Shown here: piece by piece, positions 48,271 through 56,288 of the stretch
Layout: each line of letters opens with the position of its first letter
Numbering within the stretch: the stretch's first letter is position 1
Assembly: GCA_028690665.1 (NCBI GenBank)
Contig: JAQVAV010000010.1
Coordinates: forward strand, 1-64,000
Reading direction: 5' to 3'
Source of the DNA: Paludibacter sp.
Lineage (GTDB): Bacteria > Bacteroidota > Bacteroidia > Bacteroidales > Paludibacteraceae
DNA length: 64,000 bases
The notes under the pieces: model-generated
What the model saw: the letters and a program-made list of their open reading frames with translations, nothing else
Told to the model about the DNA's origin: nothing
The model's database searches: none
Program-made: the position numbers and the translations under genes

Positions 48271-48400
48271 AACGCAAATATCCGCAAATCATAAGTTGTT
48301 GATAATGTGGAAATAGAGTAAAATGAATTTGCGTAAATTTGTGAACCAACGGTCAGCGAAGCTAAATTTGTGTTCAGAATAAACACTTATTGGACGCCAC
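48271..48400 (+). repeat. Dispersed 61-nt repeat, copy B (with flanks)
   Basis: The core at 48283-48343 differs from copy A only in a few bases around its middle (GGAAATAGAG versus GGTAATATCG). The downstream tail is also shared. It has the same orientation as copies A and C, in the gap before the SulP gene. Confidence 0.8.
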
Positions 48401-48454
48401 CTGCCTTGCTCTAAAAAAACTGTTATACAACATAGATTTTCAATAAAATAGCAG

Positions 48455-48462
48455 TACCTTTG
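48455..48462 (+). promoter_or_regulatory. -7 element of the SulP gene
   Basis: TACCTTTG matches TAnnTTTG, 28 bases before the ATG. No good -33 box is seen. Confidence 0.5.
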
Positions 48463-48489
48463 CAGCGTTTTTCTAAAAATTAATATAAT

Positions 48490-50178
48490 ATGAGATTTCA
48501 ACCTAAGTTACTGTCAACTTTAAAAAATTACAGCAAGGAGCAGTTTTATACCGATTTGATGGCCGGCATTATTGTCGGTATTGTGGCTTTGCCGTTAGCT
48601 ATCGCTTTCGGTATTGCTTCGGGTGTTACTCCCGAAAAAGGTTTGTTTACCGCGGTCATAGCCGGTTTCATTATTTCCTTTCTGGGTGGAAGTAAAGTGC
48701 AAATCGGAGGCCCTACCGGTGCTTTTATTGTCATTGTTTATGGTATTGTTCAGGAGTTTGGCGTTACCGGACTGGCTATTGCCACTATGATAGCCGGTGT
48801 AATGCTGGTTGCCATGGGAGTACTCAGGCTTGGCAGTATTATTAAGTTTATTCCTTTTCCCGTAGTGGTTGGCTTTACGAGCGGTATTGCGCTGACAATT
48901 TTTACCACACAGATAAAAGATTTGTTCGGATTGCAAACCGGAGCCTTGCCCGGTGATTTTATCCATAAATGGATTGTGTACGGACATTCTTTTAATACCT
49001 TAAACTGGTGGTCATTGGCAGTGGGTCTGCTTTCTGTTGTAATTATTTTTATAATGCCCAGGTTTTCTAAGAAAATTCCGGGTTCGTTGGTGGCTATTGT
49101 TTTGCTCACTGTCATTGTATATTTTCTGCGTACCAAGTTTGGCATAACAGGTATTGAAACAATTGGTGACCGTTTTACCATTAATGCATCGTTGCCCGGA
49201 GTGCATACACCTGATATTAGTTTTCAGGAAATACAGACATTACTTCCCACAGCTTTCACAATAGCTATGCTCGGGGCCATTGAATCTTTGCTTTCGGCTA
49301 CCGTAGCCGATGGTGTTATTAACGACAAGCACGATTCGAATACCGAACTTATCGCTCAGGGCGTGGCAAATTTTGTTGCTCCGATTTTTGGAGGAATTCC
49401 GGCTACCGGAGCCATTGCGCGTACCATGACGAATATTAACAACGGAGGACGTACTCCGGTTGCCGGCATTATTCATGCTATCGTTTTACTGCTGATTATG
49501 CTTTTTCTCGGTGATTTGACCAAACATATTCCTATGGCGTGTCTGGCCGGAGTTTTGGTAGTGGTTTCTTATAATATGAGCGAATGGCGTACATTTAAGT
49601 CTATTCTGAAGAATCCTAAATCGGATGTTGCCGTATTGCTTACCACATTTACGCTCACGGTTGTTTTTGACCTGACAATTGCCATTGAACTCGGATTGCT
49701 TCTGGCAGTTGTGCTGTTTATCCGCCGTATTTCCGAAACTTCCAATGTGGCTATATTTCGCAATGAAGTAGCACAACCTGTGTATGTCGAAGGTGCCACC
49801 GATACCGAAAAACTTGTATTGCCCAAAGGAGTGGAAGTGTACGAGATAGAAGGTCCTTTCTTTTTCGGGGTTGCCAGTAAGTTTGAAGAAACCATGAAGC
49901 AGCTCGGCGATAAACCTAAAGTTCGTATTATCCGCATGCGAAAAGTACCATTCATCGACTCTACGGGCACACATAACCTCGAAAATCTGATTAAAATGTC
50001 CCGGAAGGATAAAACGGTTATTTTACTTTCGGGCGTGACGGATGAAGTGCGGGAAGTACTTGTCAAAGTTGGTATTGACAGATTGTTGGGTGCGGACAAT
50101 ATTTGCAGCAACATTAACGAGGCTGTTCGAAAATCGGAAGAAATTCTGGCTTTGGCTACAGAAAGTCACAAAAAATAG
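48490..50178 (+). CDS. SulP-family anion transporter with STAS domain
   Basis: Inner-membrane carrier of the SLC26/SulP family, which moves sulfate, bicarbonate or other anions. Residues about 10-420 contain the hydrophobic transport core, starting with the family block FYTDLMAGIIVGIVALPLAI and with GLFTAVIAGFIISFLGGS and GAIESLLSATVADGVI. Residues about 440-550 form the cytoplasmic STAS domain (YEIEGPFFFGVASKFEETM, VPFIDSTGTHNLE). Length 562 is normal. It is a single gene between two copies of the dispersed repeat. The substrate cannot be told from sequence; there is no adjacent carbonic anhydrase or sulfate-assimilation gene. Confidence 0.93.
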   Translation: MRFQPKLLSTLKNYSKEQFYTDLMAGIIVGIVALPLAIAFGIASGVTPEKGLFTAVIAGFIISFLGGSKVQIGGPTGAFIVIVYGIVQEFGVTGLAIATMIAGVMLVAMGVLRLGSIIKFIPFPVVVGFTSGIALTIFTTQIKDLFGLQTGALPGDFIHKWIVYGHSFNTLNWWSLAVGLLSVVIIFIMPRFSKKIPGSLVAIVLLTVIVYFLRTKFGITGIETIGDRFTINASLPGVHTPDISFQEIQTLLPTAFTIAMLGAIESLLSATVADGVINDKHDSNTELIAQGVANFVAPIFGGIPATGAIARTMTNINNGGRTPVAGIIHAIVLLLIMLFLGDLTKHIPMACLAGVLVVVSYNMSEWRTFKSILKNPKSDVAVLLTTFTLTVVFDLTIAIELGLLLAVVLFIRRISETSNVAIFRNEVAQPVYVEGATDTEKLVLPKGVEVYEIEGPFFFGVASKFEETMKQLGDKPKVRIIRMRKVPFIDSTGTHNLENLIKMSRKDKTVILLSGVTDEVREVLVKVGIDRLLGADNICSNINEAVRKSEEILALATESHKK

Positions 50179-50228
50179 AATAAGCCGAGTGCGACTTTGA
50201 GTCCGTACTCTGACTATTATAATTATTG

Positions 50229-50321
50229 AACGTTAATTTCACAAATTACACAAATCGTAAGTTATTGATAATTTAGCAATAATGTAAATTGAATTTGCGT
50301 GAATTTGTGAAATTAGCGTTC
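50229..50321 (+). repeat. Dispersed 61-nt repeat, copy C (with flanks)
   Basis: The core at 50249-50309 is exactly as long as copies A and B, but more diverged (CACAAATCGTAAGTTATTGA at the start). Flanks GAACGTTAATTTCACAAATT and AATTTGTGAAATTAGCGTTC are inverted relative to each other, so this copy can form a nearly complete hairpin. Confidence 0.75.
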
Positions 50322-50332
50322 TAAAATAAAGA

Positions 50333-50360
50333 AAGGGCATGACTCAAAAGTCACGCCCTT
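50333..50360. terminator. Bidirectional terminator between SulP and leuB
   Basis: AAGGGCATGACT / AGTCACGCCCTT, a 12-bp stem with one imperfect pair and a CAAA loop. On the minus strand it is followed by TCTTTATTTT, ending the leu operon after leuB. It also faces SulP transcripts. Confidence 0.75.
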
Positions 50361-50385
50361 ACTAAAAAGCATAAGCCAATCGGAT

Positions 50386-51480
50386 TTATTTGTTTTTAAT
50401 GTAGTTTACTACCCATTCTCCAACTTCGGAAGTTGAGTAAGTTTTTCCTCCGTTTGCAATATCTTCGGTTACAACCCCGGCATCCATACTTGCTGCAACA
50501 GCTTCACGGATTAAAGCGCCTTCTTCCATCATTTCAAATGCATATTCAAACATGAGGGCCGCTGACAGAATAGTGGCTAACGGGTTAGCTATGTTTTTAC
50601 CGGCAGCCTGAGGATATGAACCGTGTATCGGTTCGAATACCGATGTGTGAATACCTACCGAAGCGGAAGGCAACATGCCGAGAGAGCCTGTAATAACGGA
50701 AGCTTCGTCGGTAAGAATATCTCCGAAAAGATTTTCGGTTACCAGCACATCAAAACTTTTAGGCCATTGGATAATGCGCATGGCGGCATTGTCGACGAAC
50801 ATGTATTCTGTTTCAACATCAGGATACTGAGGTGCAATTTCCTGTGTAATCTGTCTCCATAAACGGGAAGTGGCAATGACATTGGCTTTGTCCACCATAG
50901 TTACTTTTTTCCTGCGCTGTCCGGCATATTTATACGCCAAATGTATAATGCGTTCAACTTCTTCGCGGGTGTAAACGCAGGTATCATAAGCAGTGTTGCC
51001 ATCTTCCGAACGGCCTTGCGGACGGCCGAAATACATTCCTCCTGTAAGTTCACGGATGCACATAAAATCAGCACCTTCAACCAGGTCGGCACGAAGCGGT
51101 GATTTATGAATCAGTGATGGAAAGGTAGTTACCGGGCGTATGTTGGCAAATAATCCGAGACTTTTACGCATTCTCAAAAGCCCCTGTTCCGGACGAACTT
51201 TGGCATTCGGGTTATTATCAAATTTAGGATCGCCGATAGCGCCGAAAAGCACTGCATCCGATTTCATACAAAGCGCATGAGTTGTTTCCGGATACGGATC
51301 GCCTACTGCATCGATAGCACAGGCACCCACCAAAGCATGTTCGTAAGTAAGTTCATAATTGAATTTTTCGCATATCGCTTTTGTTACATTCAGGGCCTGT
51401 TCAACAATCTCCGGACCTATACCATCACCCGGAAGAACGGCAATGTTTAATTTTTTAGCTTCTTTTGCTTGATTTGACAT
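50386..51480 (-). CDS. leuB: 3-isopropylmalate dehydrogenase
   Basis: NAD-dependent oxidative decarboxylase of leucine synthesis; it also processes 3-methylmalate in the citramalate route to isoleucine. Family features are [11 protein letters not shown] at the N-terminus, [27 protein letters not shown], the catalytic Lys in [25 protein letters not shown] and [19 protein letters not shown]. At 364 residues it is of normal size. It is the last gene of the leu operon on this strand. The 262-base gap before it is occupied by a small gene on the opposite strand, and no clear promoter of its own was found. Confidence 0.97.
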   Translation of the reverse strand: MSNQAKEAKKLNIAVLPGDGIGPEIVEQALNVTKAICEKFNYELTYEHALVGACAIDAVGDPYPETTHALCMKSDAVLFGAIGDPKFDNNPNAKVRPEQGLLRMRKSLGLFANIRPVTTFPSLIHKSPLRADLVEGADFMCIRELTGGMYFGRPQGRSEDGNTAYDTCVYTREEVERIIHLAYKYAGQRRKKVTMVDKANVIATSRLWRQITQEIAPQYPDVETEYMFVDNAAMRIIQWPKSFDVLVTENLFGDILTDEASVITGSLGMLPSASVGIHTSVFEPIHGSYPQAAGKNIANPLATILSAALMFEYAFEMMEEGALIREAVAASMDAGVVTEDIANGGKTYSTSEVGEWVVNYIKNK

Positions 51481-51530
51481 AATTGTTTGATATTTTGAAT
51501 ATTGACTGTATTCTATTTTGATTTAATCTT

Positions 51531-51538
51531 TATATTTG
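51531..51538 (+). promoter_or_regulatory. -7 element of the small membrane protein gene
   Basis: TATATTTG fits TAnnTTTG on the plus strand, 26 bases before the ATG of the 57-codon gene. The -33 box is not evident. Confidence 0.4.
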
Positions 51539-51564
51539 TGCGTTAATCAATAAATCTGAAATAC

Positions 51565-51738
51565 ATGAATTACATTTTAATTCCCATCGGCGGGTTTATG
51601 GCTATTGTCATGTTATTGTTAATAAATTCAGTTCGTTTGAAGAAACCTTATGGCATTATTCTAAAAGTTGTGATTGCACTTCTTTTTGTTGCCGCATTTA
51701 TTTTAATAGCACATTACACATCGCCAAAACCTTATTGA
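51565..51738 (+). CDS. Small two-helix membrane protein, antisense within the leu operon
   Basis: A 57-codon frame starting MNYILIPIGGFM and ending HYTSPKPY. Two hydrophobic helices (about 3-21 and 31-50) are separated by a basic loop (NSVRLKKPYG), which predicts a hairpin with the loop in the cytoplasm. It stops five bases before the cimA stop codon on the other strand, and a -7 element lies in front. It reads like a real inner-membrane microprotein, but the family is not recognised. Its transcript would be antisense to any cimA-leuB read-through RNA. Confidence 0.6.
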   Translation: MNYILIPIGGFMAIVMLLLINSVRLKKPYGIILKVVIALLFVAAFILIAHYTSPKPY

Positions 51739-51742
51739 AGTC

Positions 51743-53251
51743 TCACGATTCAATAATGTTCATCATTTTTTCGGTAGCTTTAATAGCCGCTACCGTCTGG
51801 TCACCGTCCAAGCCTCTTGTTTTAAAAACTTTTCCGTTGAACTGCCAGGTTATAATTGTCTGGACAATGGCATTTGTCTGTCCTCCCGGAGGAATTACCA
51901 CCTGATAATCCAATAGTTCGGGAGTAGGTTTTCCAAGCTTTTTGTAAATTTTATAAAGCGCTTTGGAAACGGCGTTATATTGTCCGTCGCCGGAAGCCGA
52001 TTGCTCATAAATTTTTCCGTGTATTTCCACTTTTACTGTTGCCATTGGCCGTAGTTCCATCGAAAGCGACAGTGAATAATTTAGTACCTTGATCACAGGA
52101 TTATCCTGCTCGTTTTTAATAACGTCGGAAACAATGTAAGGAAGTTCATCCAATGATACAAGCTCCTTGCGGTCGCCAAGTTCAATGACTCTTTTGGTCA
52201 CTTTTTGCATCATGGCATCATCGAGTTCAATGCCAAGTTGCTCAAGATTCTTGATAATGTTGGCTTTGCCCGAAGTTTTGCCGAGTGCATATTGTCTTGT
52301 CCGCCCAAATCTTTCGGGCAGCAATTCGTTATAATATAGGTTTTTCTTGTTATCTCCGTCGGCGTGTACACCAGCCACCTGAGTGAAAACATTTTCGCCG
52401 ATAACCGGTTTGTTGTGAGGAACCCGGATGCCGGAATAGGTTTCCACAACTTTACTTATCGAGTTGATTTGCTTTTCCTTTAAATTTGTTTTTACATTTA
52501 AATGATCATGTAAAACGGCTAAAACACTTGACATGGGGGCATTGCCTGCTCTTTCTCCCAACCCGTTTATTGTGGAATGAATACCCTTGATGCCGGCTTT
52601 AACAGCGGCATAAACATTGGCAACAGCCAGATCGTAATCGTTATGTGCGTGGAAGTCGAAATGAAGATCAGGATAACGATCAATCATTTTTTTGCAAAAA
52701 TAGAATGTCTCGGTCGGATTAAGAATTCCGAGCGTATCGGGGAGCATAAATCGTTTAACAGGGGTGTTTTTTAATTCATCAACCATGTAAAATACATAGT
52801 CTTCCGAATTTCGCATGCCGTTCGACCAGTCTTCAAGATAAAGGTTGACGGCCAATCCCATTTTTGTAGCCTGCTCAATGACCTGTTTGATGTCGGCAAC
52901 GTGTTGTTCCGGAGTTTTTTTGAGCTGATAGGTACAATGTTTAAGTGAACCTTTGGCTAACAGATTAATAACTTCACACCCTGCATCCTTAATCCAGTTT
53001 AATGATGTAAATCCATCAACAAAACCGAGCACCTCTATTTTTTGAATGTGTCCGTGCTGTTTTGCCCATTGCGCAATCTTTTTTACACTATCAAACTCGC
53101 CTTCCGAAACTCTGGCCGAAGCAATTTCAATACGGTCGACGCCTAATTCTTCCAATAACAATCTGGCAATACTTAGTTTTTCGTGTGTGCTGAATGCAAC
53201 TCCGGATGTCTGTTCTCCATCCCGGAGCGTGGTATCCATTATTTCGATCAT
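51743..53251 (-). CDS. cimA: (R)-citramalate synthase, isopropylmalate-synthase family
   Basis: Condenses pyruvate and acetyl-CoA to citramalate, the first step of a threonine-independent route to 2-oxobutyrate and isoleucine; LeuCD and LeuB then act on the product. The TIM-barrel part has [55 protein letters not shown] and FHAHNDYDLAVANV. These are closer to the Leptospira-type CimA than to LeuA. The C-terminal regulatory domain (about 380-500) holds VVIPPGGQTNAIV. The ATG used here gives 502 residues; a TTG two codons upstream is possible. Co-location with leuA, B, C and D supports the role. A second 2-isopropylmalate synthase activity cannot be excluded. Confidence 0.85.
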   Translation of the reverse strand: MIEIMDTTLRDGEQTSGVAFSTHEKLSIARLLLEELGVDRIEIASARVSEGEFDSVKKIAQWAKQHGHIQKIEVLGFVDGFTSLNWIKDAGCEVINLLAKGSLKHCTYQLKKTPEQHVADIKQVIEQATKMGLAVNLYLEDWSNGMRNSEDYVFYMVDELKNTPVKRFMLPDTLGILNPTETFYFCKKMIDRYPDLHFDFHAHNDYDLAVANVYAAVKAGIKGIHSTINGLGERAGNAPMSSVLAVLHDHLNVKTNLKEKQINSISKVVETYSGIRVPHNKPVIGENVFTQVAGVHADGDNKKNLYYNELLPERFGRTRQYALGKTSGKANIIKNLEQLGIELDDAMMQKVTKRVIELGDRKELVSLDELPYIVSDVIKNEQDNPVIKVLNYSLSLSMELRPMATVKVEIHGKIYEQSASGDGQYNAVSKALYKIYKKLGKPTPELLDYQVVIPPGGQTNAIVQTIITWQFNGKVFKTRGLDGDQTVAAIKATEKMMNIIES

Positions 53252-53255
53252 AATC

Positions 53256-53330
53256 AATGTGTCAATTAGTTAATATGTCAATATGCCAATGATATTTCTA
53301 CATTAGCATATTAACATATTGGCAAATTTT
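53256..53330. repeat. ORF-less inverted-repeat element between cimA and leuD
   Basis: The gap is filled by two imperfect inverted arms of about 27 bases (about 21 of 27 complementary), containing AATGTGTCAATT / AATTTGCCAAT-type ends around a roughly 20-base centre. The arm motif is that of the cassette around the intact four-helix-bundle gene, so this looks like a solo or deleted copy of the same element. Confidence 0.65.
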
Positions 53331-53917
53331 TACTTGCGTGAAGCTTCGTAAGCTTCGATCAGGTCTTTTTTGCTCAACAGATAATCGATGTCGTCTAAAC
53401 CGCTGAGCAGACATTCCTTTTTGTACGGATTAATTTCGAAGGATTCCGAGGTGCCGGTAGCGTTGTTGGTGATGGTCTGATTTTCCAGATCAACGGTTAC
53501 TGTCATTTTAGCATCAGAGTTCACTGCTTTGAAAATTTCCGAAAGAAATTCGGTAGAGACAATTACTGGCAATACACCGTTATTCAGTGCATTATTGCGG
53601 AAAATGTCGGCAAAAAAGCTTGATACCACCACTTTGAAACCGTAACCGGCTACAGCCCATGCTGCATGTTCTCGACTCGAACCGGAACCGAAGTTTTTCC
53701 CTGCTACCAACACGGAACCGCTGTATGCAGAATTGTTCAGAACGAAGTCGGCCTTAGGGCTTCCGTCTTTGTTGTAACGCCAGTCGGCAAAAAGATTGTC
53801 GCCGAAACCGTTTTTGTCCGTTGCTTTCAGGAAGCGGGCCGGTATAATCTGGTCGGTATCCACATTTTCGATAGGCAGTGGAACGACAGTTGATGTTAAT
53901 GTTATGAATTTTTCCAT
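53330..53917 (-). CDS. leuD: 3-isopropylmalate dehydratase, small subunit
   Basis: Partner of LeuC in the isomerisation of 2- to 3-isopropylmalate, and of citramalate to 3-methylmalate. Features are [14 protein letters not shown] near the N-terminus, the swivelling-domain loop [15 protein letters not shown] and [18 protein letters not shown]. Length 195 is normal. It is separated from leuC by about 500 bases that hold the four-helix-bundle cassette, whereas in most genomes the two genes nearly touch. Confidence 0.96.
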   Translation of the reverse strand: MEKFITLTSTVVPLPIENVDTDQIIPARFLKATDKNGFGDNLFADWRYNKDGSPKADFVLNNSAYSGSVLVAGKNFGSGSSREHAAWAVAGYGFKVVVSSFFADIFRNNALNNGVLPVIVSTEFLSEIFKAVNSDAKMTVTVDLENQTITNNATGTSESFEINPYKKECLLSGLDDIDYLLSKKDLIEAYEASRK

Positions 53918-53923
53918 TTTTAT

Positions 53924-54423
53924 AATTTGCCAATGAGAAAATATGCCAATGTGCCAATTGTAGCGAAGATTCCGTTTTCGGAATATGAATTAACATGGAC
54001 TTATTTGCTCTTTGACGTATTAATTATACTGTTAATAATTTTTTTGTATTTCTTTTATCTCATCTATTAAAGATGCTTCGAAAGGGTAATTTTCAGAATA
54101 TTTGCACAAAAGCAACCAATATTCAGTTTCATCTGCCTCTTTTGCCGCAATTTTAAATTTATGAATGAAGTCTGCCTTACTTTCACAGTTTTGGGCTTCT
54201 CGTACATTTGCACCAATTGAAGTGCCACTTTTTAATATCTGATTAGAAATAACGTATTTTCTATGTTCTTCTAATTTTTCAGCATAAGCCACTATCTTTA
54301 AAGCAAATGTAAAAGACAAATCTACAATTCTGTTTCCGGTTTTTGGTAATTCACTCATAAATTCAATAACTTTTTCGCTATTTGTTCATTGGCACATTAG
54401 AATATTGGCACATTGGCACATTA
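53924..54423. mobile_element. Inverted-repeat cassette carrying an intact four-helix-bundle gene
   Basis: Arms of about 37 bases at 53924-53960 and 54385-54423 are inverted copies of each other at about 80% of positions. The inner AATGTGCCAAT (11 bases) and outer AATnTGCCAATG are the best conserved parts. The cassette fills the leuC-leuD gap: its outer edge includes the TAA stop of leuC, and the other edge is 7 bases from the leuD start. The only ORF inside is the four-helix-bundle gene, in the direction of the operon. No transposase is present. The architecture, a coding loop on a long stem, is like rRNA intervening sequences. Confidence 0.6.
54032..54358 (-). CDS. Four-helix bundle protein (23S rRNA intervening-sequence protein family)
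   Basis: An intact 108-residue protein of the S23/IVP family, named from ORFs inside 23S rRNA intervening sequences and related in fold to the Avd proteins of diversity-generating retroelements. Motifs are FALKIVAYAEKLEEHRKYV, the conserved QILKSGTSIGANVREAQ and DFIHKFKIAAKEADETEYWL. The biochemical function of the family is not settled, but basic pentameric members bind nucleic acid. It lies on the same strand as the leu genes, between inverted arms, and a frameshifted relative lies on the other side of leuC. Confidence 0.85.
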   Translation of the reverse strand: MSELPKTGNRIVDLSFTFALKIVAYAEKLEEHRKYVISNQILKSGTSIGANVREAQNCESKADFIHKFKIAAKEADETEYWLLLCKYSENYPFEASLIDEIKEIQKNY

Positions 54424-55812
54424 TATTCTCGGATCGGTGATTTTACCTGTCACTGCAGCTGCGGCAGCTACAAGCGGGCCTGCAAGAATGGTCCGTGCTC
54501 CCGGTCCCTGACGGCCTTCGAAGTTGCGGTTCGATGTTGAAACGGCGTATTTACCAGCGGGTACTTTGTCGTCGTTCATGGCCAGACAGGCAGAACATCC
54601 CGGCTGACGAAGCTCGAATCCGGCTTCTTTCAGAATGTCGTACAAACCTTCTTCACGAATTTGTTTTTCAACCATCCAGCTTCCCGGAACTAACCATGCA
54701 ATTACATTATCGGCCTTCTTTTTGCCTTTTACGTAATTGGCAAATACACGAAAATCTTCGATGCGACCGTTGGTACAACTTCCGAGGAATACATAATCTA
54801 TGGTTTTACCAAGCAGTTTTTCTCCTGGTTTGAAGCCCATATAATCCAATGATTTCAGAAATGAGATGCGCCCGGCTTCATCAATTGTGTCCAATGTAGG
54901 AATTGAATCGGTAATACCCATGCCCATGCCCGGGTTTGTTCCGTAAGTGATCATCGGTTGAATATCAGCGGCATTAAATTCGAGTTCCTTGTCAAATTTA
55001 GCACCTTCATCCGATTTTAAAGTTTTCCAGTAAGCTAATTTTTCTTCCCAAATTTCACCTTTCGGTGCAAATTCGCGACCTTTCACATACGCGAAAGTAG
55101 TTTCGTCCGGAGCAATCATGCCACCGCGGGCACCCATTTCAATCGAAAGATTACAAACGGTCATGCGTTCTTCCATGCTCATGTTACGGATAGCTTCGCC
55201 GGCATATTCCACAAAATAGCCGGTAGCACCTCCGGTTGTCAGTTTCGAAATCATATAAAGAGCCAAATCCTTGGCAGTTACACCTTCCGAAAGTTTCCCG
55301 TTGAAGGTTATGCGCATGGTTTTCGGGCGGGTTTGCAGAATACACTGGGTAGCCAGCACCATTTCCACTTCACTGGTTCCGATACCGAACGCAATGGAAC
55401 CGAATGCGCCGTGTGTAGACGTGTGACTGTCACCGCAAACAATGGTCATGCCTGGTTGGGTAAAGCCGTTTTCAGGGCCAATAATATGAACCACTCCGTT
55501 TTTCTGATGTCCGAGCGGGAAAAACAACGGCATGTTGAAATCAGACGCATTCCTTGCAAAAGTATCTAACTGATTCCGGGAGATCGGATCTTTTACCGGC
55601 TGATCCTGATTGATCGTTGGTGTATTGTGGTCTGCTGTCATGGTTGTTTGTTCCGGACGGAAAACTTTCAGTCCGCGAGCCCGAAGTCCGTTAAAAGCCT
55701 GAGGGCTGGTTACTTCGTGGCAGAAATGACGGTCGATATACAACTGCGTCGGTCCGTTTTCGACTGAAGATACAACATGTGCATCCCAGATTTTGTCAAA
55801 TAATGTTTTCAT
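54421..55812 (-). CDS. leuC: 3-isopropylmalate dehydratase, large subunit
   Basis: Aconitase-family [4Fe-4S] enzyme of leucine synthesis that works with LeuD. The start chosen is [14 protein letters not shown]; 19 upstream codons in frame belong to the flanking inverted repeat and look non-coding. Features are [35 protein letters not shown] with the first cluster cysteine, and [11 protein letters not shown] with the other two. The length of 463 is normal. The ATG is preceded by TTTTTTTTGACGAC of the second cassette, so its translation signal is shared with that element. Confidence 0.97.
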   Translation of the reverse strand: MKTLFDKIWDAHVVSSVENGPTQLYIDRHFCHEVTSPQAFNGLRARGLKVFRPEQTTMTADHNTPTINQDQPVKDPISRNQLDTFARNASDFNMPLFFPLGHQKNGVVHIIGPENGFTQPGMTIVCGDSHTSTHGAFGSIAFGIGTSEVEMVLATQCILQTRPKTMRITFNGKLSEGVTAKDLALYMISKLTTGGATGYFVEYAGEAIRNMSMEERMTVCNLSIEMGARGGMIAPDETTFAYVKGREFAPKGEIWEEKLAYWKTLKSDEGAKFDKELEFNAADIQPMITYGTNPGMGMGITDSIPTLDTIDEAGRISFLKSLDYMGFKPGEKLLGKTIDYVFLGSCTNGRIEDFRVFANYVKGKKKADNVIAWLVPGSWMVEKQIREEGLYDILKEAGFELRQPGCSACLAMNDDKVPAGKYAVSTSNRNFEGRQGPGARTILAGPLVAAAAAVTGKITDPRI

Positions 55813-55821
55813 ACTTTTTTT

Positions 55822-56288
55822 TGACGACGGACAACAGACGACAGACAACAGGATAGTTATCATATTCAAATGTGTCCGTTTTTCATTAATTATTTATTCT
55901 TTATTCCTTTTTTTTAAGTACTTGGTTAAAGCATGAATTCCTGAAGAAATACTTTTAGATTTCTCCCGAAGTTCTATTGCTCTTTCGTTGCTACAATATT
56001 TCCTGTCTTTGGCAAGGTACAACATCCTTTTTACTTTCACCACAACTGGCTTTTGAAATGTCAAGATATTTAACAAACATTGCATCTGAACTATAATCAA
56101 ATCCTTTAGCAATGTTATTTATGACAGAAACTGCAGCCCTCTGAATTTGATCTTTGAATCCAAAATCTTTCATATTTTCGGTTAAATCATATATCTGATT
56201 TACGAAAATTCTGACATTTTGCCAAATTCTTAAGTTCTCAAAACTTTTCATTTCAGCAGTCTGTTGTCAGTAGTCTGTTATCAGATTA
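55822..56288. mobile_element. Second inverted-repeat cassette with a frameshifted four-helix-bundle gene
   Basis: The arms at 55822-55857 and 56253-56288 are inverted copies (about 20 of 26 aligned core bases), built on GACAACAGACnACnGACAACAG. The outer edge again includes a leu stop codon, that of leuA, and the other edge is about 10 bases from the leuC start. The arm sequence differs completely from the first cassette although the architecture and cargo family are the same. Confidence 0.6.
55894..56251 (-). pseudogene. Frameshifted four-helix bundle protein gene
   Basis: The first frame gives NLRIWQNVRIFVNQIYDLTE, GFKDQIQRAAVSVINNIAKG and KYLDISKASCGE, then loses similarity. The next frame resumes with VKRMLYLAKDRKYCSNERA and SISSGIHALTKYLKK, the normal C-terminus of this family. 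One extra A in the GAAAG run near 56034-56038 explains the switch. A sequencing error is possible. Otherwise the gene is inactive while its cassette is kept between leuA and leuC. It belongs to a different subgroup from the intact gene downstream. Confidence 0.8.

Noticed and set aside
48546-50114. Long antisense frames over the SulP gene, and similar long antisense frames over the lyase, SusC and helicase genes
   Set aside because: They mirror the coding frame of a well-supported gene and show no family motifs.
50225-50321. Possible CRISPR array from repeated AAATTTGTG-like units near 44.4, 48.3 and 50.3 kb
   Set aside because: The copies are kilobases apart with genes between them, and there are no regular spacers or cas genes.
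55813-55869. N-terminal extension of leuC
   Set aside because: The extra codons are translated inverted-repeat sequence; normal LeuC proteins begin at MKTLFDK.
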